From Artemisia argyi (lineage: Eukaryota; Streptophyta; Magnoliopsida; Asterales; Asteraceae): a stretch of 64,000 bases of DNA. Where the stretch lies: assembly GCA_030686995.1 (NCBI GenBank), contig CM060691.1, positions 94,630,743 to 94,694,742 on the forward strand, written 5' to 3'. This document shows, piece by piece, positions 22,843-34,594 of this stretch. A program made the position numbers and the translations under genes. Position 1 is the stretch's first letter; every line of letters begins with the position of its first letter. Below the pieces are notes generated by a model. It saw nothing but the letters and a program-made list of their open reading frames with translations, was not told where the DNA came from and did no database searches.

Positions 22843-23252
22843 CCTACTGGGCCTTGAAACACGATAATTTTGACCTTCAAACCGCGGGTGATCATCGTAA
22901 AGTTCAATTGAATGAATTGACTGAGCTTCGTGATCAAGCCTATGAGAATTCTTTGATCTACAAAGAGAAGACAAAGAGGATTCATGATGCTAAGATTAAA
23001 GATCGCGTTTTCAACGTTGGTGATCGAGTCCTCCTTTTCAATTCTTGATTGAAGATATTCTCGGGCAAGTTAAAAACCCGTTGGTCTAGACCATTCACCA
23101 TTACCCAAGTTTTCCTTTATGGAACCGTCGAGCTAGCTCAATCTAATGGTCCCTACTTTAAGGTGAATGGTCATTGTCTCAAACATTATTTCAGAGGGGA
23201 CATACCACCCATGGTTGTCCCGGATCTCCAAACTTTCCCTAAGGATAACTAA
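22843..23252 (+). pseudogene. A integrase C-terminal part, displaced by about 17 kb
   Basis: Starts with the second CCTAC target copy and rejoins the integrase frame at [14 protein letters not shown]. It runs through the conserved coiled stretch ([23 protein letters not shown]), a GDRVLLF block and the GKLKTRWSRPFTI beta-barrel-like end. One in-frame TGA after LLFNS near 23046 sits where Arg (CGA) would be expected. The frame ends at 23252 with no chromodomain, as in Athila elements. It belongs to the protein interrupted at 5737. Confidence 0.9.
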
Positions 23253-23646
23253 ATTCGGGGATCGAGTCAAGCTCATGTGACTCAGTGAAAAAAAACAAGC
23301 GCTTCGTGGGAGGCACCCTATGCTTATCCTTTTTCATTTTTCTTTATTTTCTTATTTTTTAAATAACGTGACGTGAGGGGGCGACCCTTTCCAAACTCTT
23401 GTTTTTCGTGGTTGTTTGTGAATGTCCAGGAATTTCCCCGAAGTTTGAGGACTCTCGTGCTCGTGTTTTGTCGTTCTCTACACTCGAGTCTCATTCTTCA
23501 CTGCTCTTTTAGAAATTCAACATATCCAAAATCTTATCGACTAACGTTTATCTCTTGGAATACTTAATAAACGGCCTTAGATATTACGTAAGACTACCCG
23601 TACCCTTAAAACATTGAGGACAATGTTTCACTTTAGTCTAGGGGGG
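23253..23646 (+). other. A 3' untranslated interior with hairpin and polypurine tract
   Basis: Non-coding interval between integrase and the 3' LTR. At 23611-23626 the sequence ACATTGAGGACAATGT forms a perfect 6-bp stem with a 4-base loop. The same motif with GGGG in the loop is found on the minus strand of element E near 46936, so it looks conserved across these gypsy lineages. The purine-rich run ending in GGGGGG at 23641-23646 is the likely polypurine tract that primes plus-strand synthesis. Confidence 0.65.
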
Positions 23647-23745
23647 TGAATCTTCGATTTAATTTGACCTGGCACCTTCGTCTTACCTGTTAACTTACGC
23701 AACTCCGTTTTCCACCAAAATTTAAAATTTTTGTCACCTTTTATT

Positions 23746-23789
<44 letters not shown>

Positions 23790-24600
23790 GATGGTATATG
23801 GTATAATAATAAGATTTGACACCTTGTTTTGACTTTTCTACCGGCGAGAGTAGAAATAAATGTTCCGACTTGACCGGGCGTGTTGAGCTCTAGCTCGTCT
23901 CCCTTAACCAATATAATCAAAAGATTATCGGCTAAGCATCCGCGTATCTCATTATTTGGGATTTTAAATTTGCGGAGATCGAGGAATGATTGAGTTTATT
24001 TAGAAGTTTCGTGCTAAACGTGGAGTAGTTGGATCTCTTTAGAGCCCACGAAAGGTACCTGTGGCCTCCTTGTTCCCACAAGATTGCACACCAATAATAA
24101 TAGATCTTTAGGATTAATTAAGTGTATGGGGTTTGGGCAATACTTAGTTTTTTCTCGTTCCCAACAAAATCTCTGCATATGGGGGTTTGGTACACATAGG
24201 GGTACTGCTAGTGTTACGATGAAATAGACTATTGCATCTTGCCGGTTCGCAGCCGATGTTGTGATCTTAGTAAAGGTCGTGGGACTCGGGGTTTGGCATA
24301 TGATTATGAATATGAATAATAATAATCCAAAGCCTATAAGGCAGAGGAATCCAAAGTTATAAAAAGCAGCGGAAATAAATCCAAGGTCATAATAAAGCTC
24401 TTACATCATGGCGGCTCATAAACCGTTGTTGTAATTGAAATAAAGGACTAAGGACCAAATATTATTTAAGTGCTTATAATTATAAAAAATGCCAAGCTTC
24501 AACTCCGGGGGTTTCCTAATAAAAAGCTTCTATCTCGGGTCTCAAAATTGGACTGTTTAGGAACATGGACTGTTTAGGCTTATAATGATCTTGGTTAAAC
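23647..24600 (+). repeat. Probable 3' LTR of element A (right end uncertain)
   Basis: Begins TGAATC directly after the polypurine tract, as an LTR should. The partner 5' LTR is not in the window, so the end cannot be fixed by alignment. No coding frame is convincing here. A 40-base A tract lies at 23748-23787. Somewhere between about 24300 and 24700 the sequence changes to that of element H, but no clean junction is visible. Confidence 0.45.
23748..23787 (+). repeat. Poly(A) tract, 40 nt
   Basis: Uninterrupted run of A inside the presumed 3' LTR of A, about 100 bp from its start. The length exceeds chance. It is either a homopolymer microsatellite or the tail of a small retroposon, but no flanking duplication was found to support the second reading. 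Confidence 0.8.
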
Positions 24601-24742
24601 AGTCAACTCCGAGACTTTTGTGTATCTTGTTGTATCACAGAGGTTTTGTGGTTTCTCTCGCATCGCAAGTTAAGATTTTGGCAGAGTTTCTTTTCAGAAA
24701 AACGTAGGTAACAAAAGGTTCGGAATATCTGATATCGTGGAT

Positions 24743-24798
24743 TGCCATCGCAGTTATGCCATCGCGGAACTGCCATCGCAGATCTGCCATCGCGGAAC
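24743..24798. repeat. 14-bp tandem array, TGCCATCGC core x 4
   Basis: Units start at 24743, 24757, 24771 and 24785, exactly 14 bp apart. All share TGCCATCGC followed by A or G, G, then four variable bases; units 2 and 4 are identical. The last base of the nine-base core and the base after it create alternating CGCA and CGCG. The array lies in the H leader, about 545 bp from the LTR. Confidence 0.9.
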
Positions 24799-25325
24799 CC
24801 AATGCGACCATATTAATGCGAGCAAAAGGTAATTCGAGCAAAAAGTACCAGTTTTCTCTCGTATCACAGCCAATCTGAGCAAAAAATTCCAAGCATAAAA
24901 AGTACCCCTTTTTTCTCGGATCAGAAACAGCTCAAAACCCTAAAAAAAATGCCCAAAAACTGGAATCTTGACCACAAAAACTTGTTAAAACCATATCAAA
25001 TCTAGTTTAGAATCAATTTGTAACATAGAAACAATAATTTTAGGATTAAAAACAAAGATTTAGATACCAAAATGACAAGATATGGCATGTTTGGACTGTT
25101 TGTATATGACCAGAAAAAAGGACGTTTTTGGACAGAAAAAGAACACAACCATTGTATAACACCATAAACTGACCATGAAATATGCCTATTATGACCAGAA
25201 AATGAATGTTAATATGGACAGAAATGACCATAAAATTACAACAGCAGGAGTTTGGACTCATAAAACTCTCGGATAAGACACGAACAACACCAATCAATAA
25301 ACTAAACAACCTAAACCCCCGGTTA

Positions 25326-25338
25326 GCTCTTGATACCA
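25326..25338 (-). other. H primer-binding site
   Basis: Minus-strand TGGTATCAAGAGC two bases from the LTR edge, a variant of the tRNA-iMet primer site found in some plant copia elements. It shows that H is a minus-strand element with its 5' LTR on the right. Confidence 0.8.
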
Positions 25339-25340
25339 AT

Positions 25341-25688
25341 TGTTGGTCCATATAAATCTAGTTTAGGTGATGATATTGGTGGTGTCGGGAGGTCGGCCGG
25401 AGTAGGCAAACACACCCATGGTGGTGGTGATGTTAGAGAGAGAAACTAGAGAGAAGGAAGAGAGAGTGGTGTAGAAAGATGAAATATTATTAAGAGTAAA
25501 CACACACCTCACAAGTGAGACTTGTGAGGGTATTTATACTAAGACAATCATATGGGTGTGATACCTCACAACCCATTCCTAACAAAGATGTGATACCACA
25601 ACATTCTTAGTCCCCCACGAGACTATACAAGTGTCTCGGGGGAGGAATATCTAATCTAGTAAACTACTTGTATTTCTGTGTTCCAACA
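25341..25688 (-). repeat. H 5' LTR (348 bp)
   Basis: Starts TGTTGGTCC and ends TTCCAACA, giving a 6-bp terminal inverted repeat TGTTGG/CCAACA. A minus-strand TATAAATA box is at 25531-25538, followed by a CT-rich leader (25440-25500) typical of plant transcript starts. A CTCACAAGTGAGACTTGTGAG palindromic stretch (about 25508-25528) lies within 10 bp of the TATA box. No target duplication can be tested because the other end is missing. Confidence 0.8.
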
Positions 25689-26201
<513 letters not shown>

Positions 26202-26221
26202 TAAAAAAAAAAAAAAAAAAA

Positions 26222-26902
26222 ACTTAACCAAACATCTACTAAGGCTTATGTTATATATGAACTGCTTATATGGTTACGGTAGACTTTGTAAAAAAAAAGG
26301 AATACACTGACTAAAGAGCCAAACATAAAAAAAGGAATATGAAGTGCTTGGGATATATCAGCCTTAAGATTTTAGATTTGCAGGTCTTATTTTATTTTTT
26401 GTTGACGCTAAAATCTTTTTGTTAAAATATTTGAATTAAAGTTGACATTTTATAGGCCCTTCAAATTGTTTTAATCATTCATTGTTACGTTTGCACATAT
26501 GTATATCTTAGTGATGCGTGTTATATCTGTCATCATTAACAGGGACATTATATTTAGTGGGACTTTGATGACTGGAACTGGAGTTATAGATGTAGCCAGC
26601 CAATTCAACAAAAAAACCTAAAGACCGAATTGCTTCTTCTTCAAAATGGGTTTAAAGATTGAAGGGTAAATGAGCATAATGAAAGGTAAATTCAAAACAG
26701 GTCACATATTTGTTTAAATACATTTTAATGTGATAAAATTGTGATTTTGAAGAGTATATGTCGGGGTATAGAGCCTATGATGGGAGAGTCGTTAGCTTTT
26801 TTTAATATGATGATAAAAACCGAGATAGGTTCTCAGTTTTTATAGTGAAACTCTGTTTATGGGGTATTTACTATTTACTGTTCAAGAAACTTTTTAAGTA
26901 GA
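26222..26902. other. Unassigned interval before element D
   Basis: AT-rich sequence with no recognisable gene. The last five bases, GTAGA (26898-26902), are the left target duplication of element D. Confidence 0.4.
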
Positions 26903-27176
26903 TGATAGATGCCACTAGGAATCAACTAAGATTCGTTAATGGGTCAAAGACTTGGACAATCAAGAAAGATAGAATTGAAAGTCGAAAGTTACTTTGATTA
27001 TGGAAATGTTTGTTACAATGAGTTACAAAGAGATTGAGAGGAAATGTGTTATCAAAAGCTACCTTGTAAATGACAAAGCTGTGGACTATTTAAACTAAAG
27101 GAAAGGCGCCAATTTCTGTTAGTCACATGTGTGGAGTAAAGCACGTGCCAACACTTGTTAATAACAGCTTCTATCA
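26903..27176 (-). repeat. D 3' LTR (274 bp)
   Basis: Starts TGATAGATG and ends CTTCTATCA. It contains a single CACGTG G-box at 27142-27147, whereas the 5' LTR has two. The purine-rich sequence that follows on the minus strand (AAGGAGGATGGAC) is the polypurine tract. Confidence 0.93.
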
Positions 27177-27205
27177 GTCCATCCTCCTTAAAAACAAGCT
27201 TGTCC

Positions 27206-29773
27206 TCAAGCTTGTGCAGCAAATTCAGGAAACCTCTCAAATAATTCTGCTAATGGCTCCCAAGTAGCATCCTCTACTGTACCATTAGTCCACTGCACCA
27301 AGCCATATACCACAGCAACATTCTTCTTCTTAAGTATTTTTCTGTCCAAAATAGCTGTAGGTTGTACTTCAATCACCCCATCCTTATCACAACTGGGCAA
27401 CTTAGCTACCTGTGAAGGTTGTGGAGTACCCTTGTAGAGTTTTAATTGGCTGACATGGAACACATTGTGGATCTGAGCATAAGCAGGCAATTCCAGTTTA
27501 TAAGCAACTTGGCCAATTCTTTCAACCACTTGGAAAGGTCCAAAACTTTTGGGAGAAAACTTGTTTTGCTTTCCTTGCCTAATGGAAACTTGTCTATGAG
27601 GCTGCAACTTCAGAAACACCCAATCTCCCACAGCAAACACTCTTTCAGACCTCTTCTTATCAGCCTTCTGTTTCATCCTATTCTGTGATCTTGACAAATG
27701 AAACTTCAACACCTCAATTGCTTGTTCTCTTGCCAAAAGTGTTCTGTCCACTGCATCCACCTTACTTAAACCCCCCATATATGGCACATGTGATGGTGGA
27801 CTCTGACCATAAACTGCTTCAAATGGTGTTGTAAGAGTGGAAGTATGAAAATTAGAATTGTACCATAATTCAGCTAATGATAACCATTTGGCCCACTCTT
27901 TAGGTTTCTCCCCAGTCATACATCTCAGGTACCCTTCCAAACACCTATTCACTACTTCTGTCTGACCATCTGTTTGTAGATGATAGGCTGTAGATTTAAG
28001 CAGCTTAACTTGCAACATTTTGAACAACTTTGTCCAGAAATTACTCAGGAAAATCTTGTCCCTATCTGAAACAATGGTAAGTGGGAGACCATGTAATTTG
28101 TACACTGTATCCAAGAACAACTGAGCTACTTGACTGGCTGAGAAAGGGTGTGTTAAAGGCATGAAATGAGCATACTTTGTAAGCCTATCCACCACCACAA
28201 AGATCACATTGTACCCCTGGGATTTAGGAAGACCTTCAATAAAATCCATAGAGATGCTTTCCCAAATTCTATTAGGTATGGGTAAGGGTTGCAATAAACC
28301 AGGATAAGCTGCTAAGTCTGGTTTACACCTCTGACAAGTGATGCATTCTTTCACATATTTCTTAATATCCTTTCTCATACCCTTCCAGTACAAAACAGAA
28401 CTCATCTTTTGTGTTGTAACTTTGACCCCAGAGTGTCCACCAATGGAGCTATCATGGAAGTGAGCTAACAAATCTTGCCTTAGCTGGATGTCTTTACCCA
28501 CTACCAACTTATTTTTTCTGAAAAGTTGATTATTGGACCAAGTATAGTGTTTCTTAGTACAGCTTCCAGCTTGCAATTCTGTCAACAACTGCTTTAGTGT
28601 CACATCTTGCTCCCAGCTACCTGTTATTCTTTCACTTAAACCAGCTGGCATAGTAACCACCATAGTTGTCATTAGAATGCCATCATCTTGCACTCTTGAC
28701 AAAGCATTAGCAGCAACATTTTCCACTCCTTTTTTATACTTGACCTCATAATCAAACCCCATTAACTTTGGTAACCATTTCATTTGAGCTGGTGTAGAAA
28801 TTCTTTGATCTAATAGGTACTTCAAACTGTAGTGGTCAGTTTTGATGATGAAATGCCTATCCAATAAGTATCCTCTCCATCTTTCTAAAGCCATCATCAC
28901 AGCCAAAAATTCCTTCTCATATGTGGAGAGTGACTGGTGCTTGGGTGCTAATGTTTTGCTTAGATAAGCAATAGGGTGGCCATTTTGTTGTAAAACTGCA
29001 CCAATACCCACCCCTGAAGCATCTGTCTCAACCTCAAAAGGAATACTAAAGTCGGGTAAAGCTAACACAGGTGCCTCAACCATAGCTTCTTTCAACACCT
29101 CAAAAGATCTTTGTGCTTCATCTGACCATTTGAAAGCATTCTTCTTCAACAACTGAGTTAATGGTCTGCTCAGGCTAGCAAAGTCTTTGATGAACTTCCT
29201 ATAATAGCCTGTGAGACCCAAGAATCCTCTCAATTGCTTGATATTGATAGGTACAGGCCACTTTTGCATAGCAATTATCTTTGTAGGTTCAGTAGACACT
29301 CCTTGTGCAGAAATCACATGCCCCAAGTACTCTGTATGAGTTGTCCCAAACACACATTTAGACCTCTTAGCATACAACTGTTGCTGCCTCATTGTTTCCA
29401 AAATCAAAGTTAAGTGACCAATATGCTCAGATAAGCTCTTTGAGTAAACCAGAATGTCATCAAAGAAGACCAGGACAAACTTCCTTAAGTAAGGCTTAAA
29501 AACATCATTCATGAGTGCTTGGAAGGTAGATGGTGCATTAGTTAAGCCAAAAGGCATAACCAAGAATTCATAGTGACCTTCATGAGTCTTGAATGCAGTT
29601 TTGGCTATGTCATCTTCATACATTCTTATTTGATGATATCCTGACCTGAGGTCCAACTTAGAAAATACTACAGCACCATGTAACTCATCAATCAGCTCAT
29701 CTATGATTGGTATTGGGAACTTATCCTTCACAGTGTTCTTGTTAAGTTGCCTATAATCAATGTACATCTCCAA
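27206..29773 (-). pseudogene. D RT, RNase H, integrase and chromodomain-like end
   Basis: An 855-codon open frame after the frameshift. RT palm motifs: LDLRSGYHQI, MPFGLTNAPSTFQ, and catalytic FFDDILVYS. RNase H: ETDASGVGIGAVL and IIKTDHYSLKYLL. Integrase: HHCC finger (HFHDSSIGGHSG ... CITCQRC), then D (SMDFIEGLP), D (IVSDRDKIF) and E (QTDGQTEVVNR), all present. The C-terminus has a GPF/Y-type block (SPKSFGPFQVVERIG) and a chromodomain-like end (VYGLVQWTNGTVEDATWEP) that would target integration to chromatin marks. The catalytic set is intact, so only the upstream breaks disable the polyprotein. Confidence 0.95.
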
Positions 29774-30552
29774 CTGTTATCTTTCTTTTTGACCATAACA
29801 ATTGGTGAAGCAAAAGGACTTTGACTTGGTTTAATCACACCTGAGGCTAGAAGCTCTTTAACCATGGTTTCAATGGCATCTTTTTGCATAGGAGGATGCC
29901 TGTATGGTCTTATATTAACTGGTTGTTTACCTTCAATCAGTGGAATTCTATGATCATGAGCTCTCCTTGGTGGCAACTCCTTAGGCTCTTCAAACACTTC
30001 TTTAAACTGATCCACCACTTGTGCTAATTCAGACCCTTCTTCCCCTGCATCTTGTTTTTCTTCCATTGTCATCAAAGTTACCCCAGTGTTTGGATAGACA
30101 GATAACATGAACATTTCAGCCTGTGGTCCACCATGCATCACTTTCAATTGCTTCTTTCCTTCCATCCATTGAACTACAGACTTGGTGGTACCTCTGATAG
30201 CTATCTTCTTCCCATTGTACTTGAATTGCATCTTCAATTCCTTAAAATCACACTTAATGGTTCCCAAAGTAGAAAGCCATTGAATGCCTAACACCATATC
30301 ACAACCACCTAATGGTAATAACATCACATCAGTAACAAATGTTTCACCCCCAATCATCCAGGTAAACCCATTACACTCACTAACACTTATCAATTGTCTA
30401 CCCCCAGCAACTACAACTGACAATGGGCATGTTTGCCTAATATTACAACCCAATCTTTTAGCCACATTGATATCCAAGAAGTTATGAGTAGACCCTGAGT
30501 CAACCAAAATGTGCAACTTATGCTTATCTCTAAACAATCCTACTACTCTCAA
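29728..30552 (-). pseudogene. D protease and start of reverse transcriptase
   Basis: Same frame as gag. The retropepsin active site reads LVDSGSTHNFLD (DSG triad, about 30505-30470), with the flap and second block in MLPLGGCDMVLGIQWL near 30300. The linker leads to the first RT segment (HDHRIPLIEG, PPMQKDAIETMVKELLASGVI, SPFASPIVMVKKKD). A single-base loss near 29770 in the NSWR...IDYR region moves the rest of RT into another frame. Confidence 0.92.
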
Positions 30553-30594
30553 TGTCTTATAAGAACTTTGACCATTGAGTGCATTAAGAGAAAT

Positions 30595-31620
30595 TTATGG
30601 CTGCATCTCATCTTCCTCTAATTCACCAACTGCATCTACATACTCTTCTTCCACTTCTTCATCTTCAGCCAATACCACTAAGCTATACAATTGACCCTCA
30701 CATTTGTGACCCGGAACAAACTTTTTATCACAGTAAAAGCACAAATTCTTGGCTCTTTTCTCCTTATACTCCTTCTATGTCAATTGTCTCCTAGGTTGTA
30801 CATTTTGTGGCCTATTGTTCCAATTCCTATTAGCATTTGGCAGAGGTAACAAAGGCTTAGCAGAATTATTAACTCCTCCATTATTTACACCAAATCTTCC
30901 AGTATTCACATTAGCCTGAAATCTATTCTTCTTCTTAATAGCATTCAGGGTGGCTTCTTGCAAATTGGTCAATGAATAGGCATCAGCCAATGATTTTGGT
31001 TTGAACATTCTCACAGCCATCTCTAATTCAGTAGGTAATCCACCAAGATAAAAACTAATTGCATGATCTTCACTTATATCCACTCTACTTAACAAAGTAT
31101 CAAACACATCTTGGTAATCCTTTGAATTACTCTCATATTTGACATTCTTGATTTCAGACATTGGATCATCAAACAAACTACCAAATCTCTGAATAATGGC
31201 ATCTCTATACACATTCCACAACACCAATTCACCATGCAATCTAATGAACTGTCTATGCCACAATAATGCTTTATCAAAAAGATGCACAGAGATGAGTCTC
31301 ACCTTTTGATCATCTGGAATGTTGTCAATTGCAAAGAATTGCTCACACCTGAACATCCAACCCCTGACATCATCTCCTGAGAACTTTGGGAATTCCACCT
31401 TTGTCATTCTACTGACTGGAATTTGACCATTTTGCCCCTGATGTTGTGTTCTTTCCACCATACCAGTGTTTGGTTGACTTTGACTTTACATCATCTACTC
31501 CATGCTTTGCCTGAACGCAGCCATGGATGCAGCCATTGATTCATCAATATACCTCCTTGTACTATCAACAAGACCACCTTCCCCACCACTTGTACCAACT
31601 GTTCTTGTTGTTGGTGCCAT
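30595..31620 (-). pseudogene. D gag with four nonsense codons
   Basis: Starts at the ATG at 31620 (MAPTTRTVGT) and keeps one frame to at least 30595. Stops: TAG at 31495-31497, TAA at 31486-31488, TAG at 30775-30777 and TAA at 30595-30597, all at positions where Gln fits the surrounding repeats or family pattern. The capsid core lies at about 31430-31000 (KFSGDDVRGWMFRCEQFF, WHRQFIRLHG, FYLGGLPTEL). A zinc knuckle of the form CX2CX6-GHX2C is at about 30740-30700 (CFYCDKKFVPGHKC). The next segment is acidic and joins protease. Without the stops this would be a normal chromovirus Gag. Confidence 0.9.
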
Positions 31621-32028
31621 TGAATCCAAGATCTTGATTGTGGTTCTTGTTACTAATTGTTTATCGTTTTCACCAAAGTAACTGTATTGTTATCACTCAT
31701 CAACTATGGGACAACAACTACTTGCACTTGTTCTTGACCACCCAATCCAACTGCTGCTGATCAGCTTGTTCGAAGCTAAAAAATTTAATGAGAATATCTG
31801 TTAGCCTCGTGATCGTACAGCTGATTGGCACTAGTCTAGTGTATTAGAACAAGGGAATCAGTGGTGACTGATTCTTGGCCGGAAATCTCTGTTTTGTTGC
31901 CGGAAATTGACCGGAGAAGACAACCGGATTCAAGATTGTCAATGTAACAATCTTGATTTTTGGCGGGAAAATGTAACTGAATTTGTTACAACTGATTTTC
32001 TGATAACTGAGACCTCACCAGGAAAGGT

Positions 32029-32039
32029 CTCTGATACCA
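32029..32039 (-). other. D primer-binding site
   Basis: Minus-strand TGGTATCAGAG, two bases from the 5' LTR, complementary to initiator methionine tRNA. Confidence 0.9.
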
Positions 32040-32041
32040 CT

Positions 32042-32326
32042 TGATAGATGCCACTAGGAATCAACTAAGATTCGTTAATGGGTCAAAGACTTGGACAATC
32101 AAGAAAGATATAATTGAAAGTCGAAAGTTACTTTGATTATGGAAATGTTTGTTACAATGAGTTACAAAGAGATTGAGAGGAAATGTGTTATCAAAAGCTA
32201 CCTTGTAAATAACAAAGCTGTGGACTATTTAAACTAAAGGAAAGGCGCCAATTTCTGTTAGTCACATGTGTGGAGTAAAGCACGTGCACCACACGTGCCA
32301 ACACTTGTTAATAACAGCTTCTATCA
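32042..32326 (-). repeat. D 5' LTR (285 bp)
   Basis: Matches the left LTR except for G/T and G/A substitutions and an extra 11 bp that duplicates the G-box region. A TATA-like TTTAAATA (minus strand) lies at 32226-32233, about 50 bp downstream of the G-boxes. The GTAGA target copy follows at 32327. Confidence 0.93.
32281..32297 (-). promoter_or_regulatory. Paired G-boxes in the D promoter
   Basis: CACGTG at 32281-32286 and again at 32292-32297, 11 bp apart (one helical turn). CACGTG is the core bound by plant bZIP and bHLH factors, including abscisic-acid and light regulators. The 3' LTR has only one copy. Position upstream of the TATA-like box fits a promoter role; activity itself is inferred. 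Confidence 0.6.
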
Positions 32327-32331
32327 GTAGA

Positions 32332-34594
32332 CAACTATGTAGAAGGTGACTCTGGAATTTTTGGAATTGCTTATACTTAATTGGTTATTTACTTCAAAAT
32401 ATTAAGTGTATAGGCACATTTGGCAAAACACTCAATACTCCTTTAATTGTTAAAAAAAAATGACAGAAGGGCACTTAAAATAGGCAATCTAGAAGACCCT
32501 CTCAAATAATCAGGGCCACCTTTGTTGCATCTCTTTTTAAACTGATTAGTGGCATATGTAGTTTGTGTATTCATTTCTTTACTATATTTGTGTTGTGGTT
32601 GCAGCTGACAAAGACCTTTTCTTGGCGGGACGTTTACTCTCACGCCGTTATGACCGCAATTGTTATGACGATGGGGGGTTTAGGAATGCAGTAAACAACA
32701 CTTCTGTCTATTGCTGTTTTTAGATGTTTTTTAGCACGCTTTGGTTGGACAGCACAAAACTCAACAGCTTCAGTTGGTAGCTAAGGACGGAGGTGGTAAG
32801 CACAACAAGGTACATACATTCATATTAGTGTTTAAATATAACACACATATAAATTGAAAAAAACCGGTTTTGCACTATTGTGTTTTTCCATTTAACTATT
32901 TAGGGCTTAAAATAGATATGGCCATGTCGTCTTTTACGAATAAAAAGAACAAATTTTTGAAAAATATATTACACTAATCTTTGACGGGGTTTTTGGAGTT
33001 GCTACAAATTGTAGTTTTTATGGGGTCTTTGGGTATGGGTATTATGGTTTTTCTGAGTAATCTAAATGCATGTTCAGTGCTGCTACAAAACAACAGCAGC
33101 AAAGGGTTGAATTGGGTCATTTTTAATGGGTGTTTTGAAGATTTTTAATAGGTGTTCGGGTACTTTTTTTGGCCTGCTGCCAGCAGTAAAGGAATGTTCA
33201 GATTGTTTTTGTAACGGGTATTGGGTGGTATAAATGGGTGTTCACAGCTGTTGTAAAACTGCACCAGTATAAAGGTGTTTCAGGATGCTGTCAATTGTGG
33301 TGGTATTAAGGAATAAGGATAGCCATAGACTTTGGCAGCAGAACTATAAAGTGTACAAAATAATTCAAATGCAATTGTATTAGCTTACTTATAAGATTAT
33401 GTGTAAATGATTGCATTTTATAAAAAGATCTAATGAAACTTACGCTGCCATGTGTCCTACATTGCTTTCTTTCTAGAATCAATTGGTAATTTCGATGATG
33501 ATAGTTTGGGCGCAAGCTTATTGTGACTCCCATTAGATATAACCGGTGAGCCATTGATTTTGGTAGTAGAACTATAGATGAGACGTTCAGTTGTATGAAC
33601 AAGAAAAGGATATGATTAAGATTATTCAGTTGCATGAACTATAGATCAGACGTTCAGTTGTAGATCAGAAGTTCAGTTGTATTAACTGTAGACCAGCACC
33701 TTTTGAAGGGTGGTGTGGCTGACTATGTGATTTGTAGCTTTAATACAAAGTTTTAAGAGCCGTCACAAATAGATACAGGTGTTAAGAGCTAGATATGCCT
33801 ACATGCTTCTATTTTCATATATTTGATGAGTGACTCATTTTAGTTCATTGATAGGCTCATGGAATTTTAGTTGATATAAAAAATGGATGCATCATATTAT
33901 GAAGTTTTAATTCCGTGTATTATATCTGTTTGAGGATGTTGATGGGTTCGTTTATTTACTTTCTACATAGGCTTCGGTTCAACATTAATCCATTTACATG
34001 TGATTTTATCAATTTGGTCTACCATTGCATTATTGCGTCTTTAACAACAATATGCAAATTATTTGACTTTTGTCTTTTATGCTCTTAAATTGTCTTCAGC
34101 CAACAGGAGGAATAAAACTTTATGGCACTCCCGCTACACACTACTAGTTGAATCCTAATCTTCTAAAACTAAATAGATGCACGATGTCTAAGTGCACCTA
34201 TTATATTCAAATTAGTAATATACAGAATACGTAGCCATTATAAATAGTTATCAGTTACTTTTGCAGGTACAGTGCGCTCTTAGGACCAATGCCACTCTTA
34301 AAAGGCGCATCTATTTTCCTTTTTGACTGTGTTAATGCAACTACTCTTGGTGACATATGCCAATTTACTTTACAATAAGCTCATAAGCCCATTAAATAAG
34401 TTTATCAAATTTTCAGATTTTCTATTTACATCTTTATTTTGCTTTTTATGAGTTACATGCGTCTTCATCTTGGAAGGATTCAGATTAGGCGGTATGTGGA
34501 TTTATGTTCAGCTGCAAGAGAGTGTAAGAGATTGTGATGTGTACATGTGTAAATGAGAATATCATGGAGCTTTTAATAACAAATTAAAAATTGA
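32332..34594. other. Unassigned interval, possible Helitron interior
   Basis: No gene is convincing. A spliced-exon-like stretch at about 32602-32690 (after TTGTGGTTGCAG) has open frames in more than one phase and I do not recognise it. A short imperfect repeat GACGTTCAGTTGTA / CAGAAGTTCAGTTGTA recurs at about 33585-33690. Confidence 0.35.

Larger units (their letters stand above)
1..23646 (+). mobile_element. Element A: Athila-type Ty3/gypsy retrotransposon, interrupted
   Basis: Gag, aspartic protease, reverse transcriptase, RNase H and integrase follow in Ty3/gypsy order on the plus strand. The RT style (catalytic FMDDFS, flanking LVLNWEKCHF) is that of the Athila lineage. Integrase stops at 5737 and resumes at 22848; the 5-bp duplication CCTAC at 5733-5737 and 22843-22847 shows that all of 5738-22842 was inserted later. 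The frame carries many stops and shifts, so the copy is dead. There is no env-like ORF between integrase and the polypurine tract, although many Athila elements have one. The 3' end is set by the polypurine tract before 23647; the 5' end is outside the window. Confidence 0.9.
24600..25340 (-). other. Element H interior: leader next to the primer-binding site
   Basis: Sequence reading away from the H LTR on the minus strand, with no convincing protein (the frame at 25046-25351 starts inside the LTR and has no recognised domain). It contains a four-copy 14-bp tandem array (24743-24798) and a looser series of GACCAGAAAA, GGACAGAAA and GACCATAAA units at 25108-25235. No second H LTR was found to the left, so the element is truncated or its other end lies beyond recognition. 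Confidence 0.5.
26903..32326 (-). mobile_element. Element D: Reina-size Ty3/gypsy chromovirus
   Basis: A complete 5424-bp minus-strand insertion: LTRs of 274 and 285 bp, TGATAG...CTATCA ends, target duplication GTAGA (26898-26902 and 32327-32331), tRNA-iMet primer-binding site at 32029-32039, and a polypurine tract just right of 27176. Gag, protease, RT, RNase H, integrase and a C-terminal chromodomain-like end lie in one former frame, as in chromoviruses; the short LTRs and total size point to Reina. The LTRs differ by two substitutions and one 11-bp unit, so the insertion is young, yet the frame has four stops and one frameshift. Confidence 0.95.

Noticed and set aside
24743..24798. CRISPR-like array
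   Set aside because: 14-bp tandem units without spacers in a plant retroelement leader; not a CRISPR.
25046..25351. 101-codon minus-strand ORF starting in the H LTR
   Set aside because: The start lies within LTR and crosses the primer-binding site; no gag-like content.
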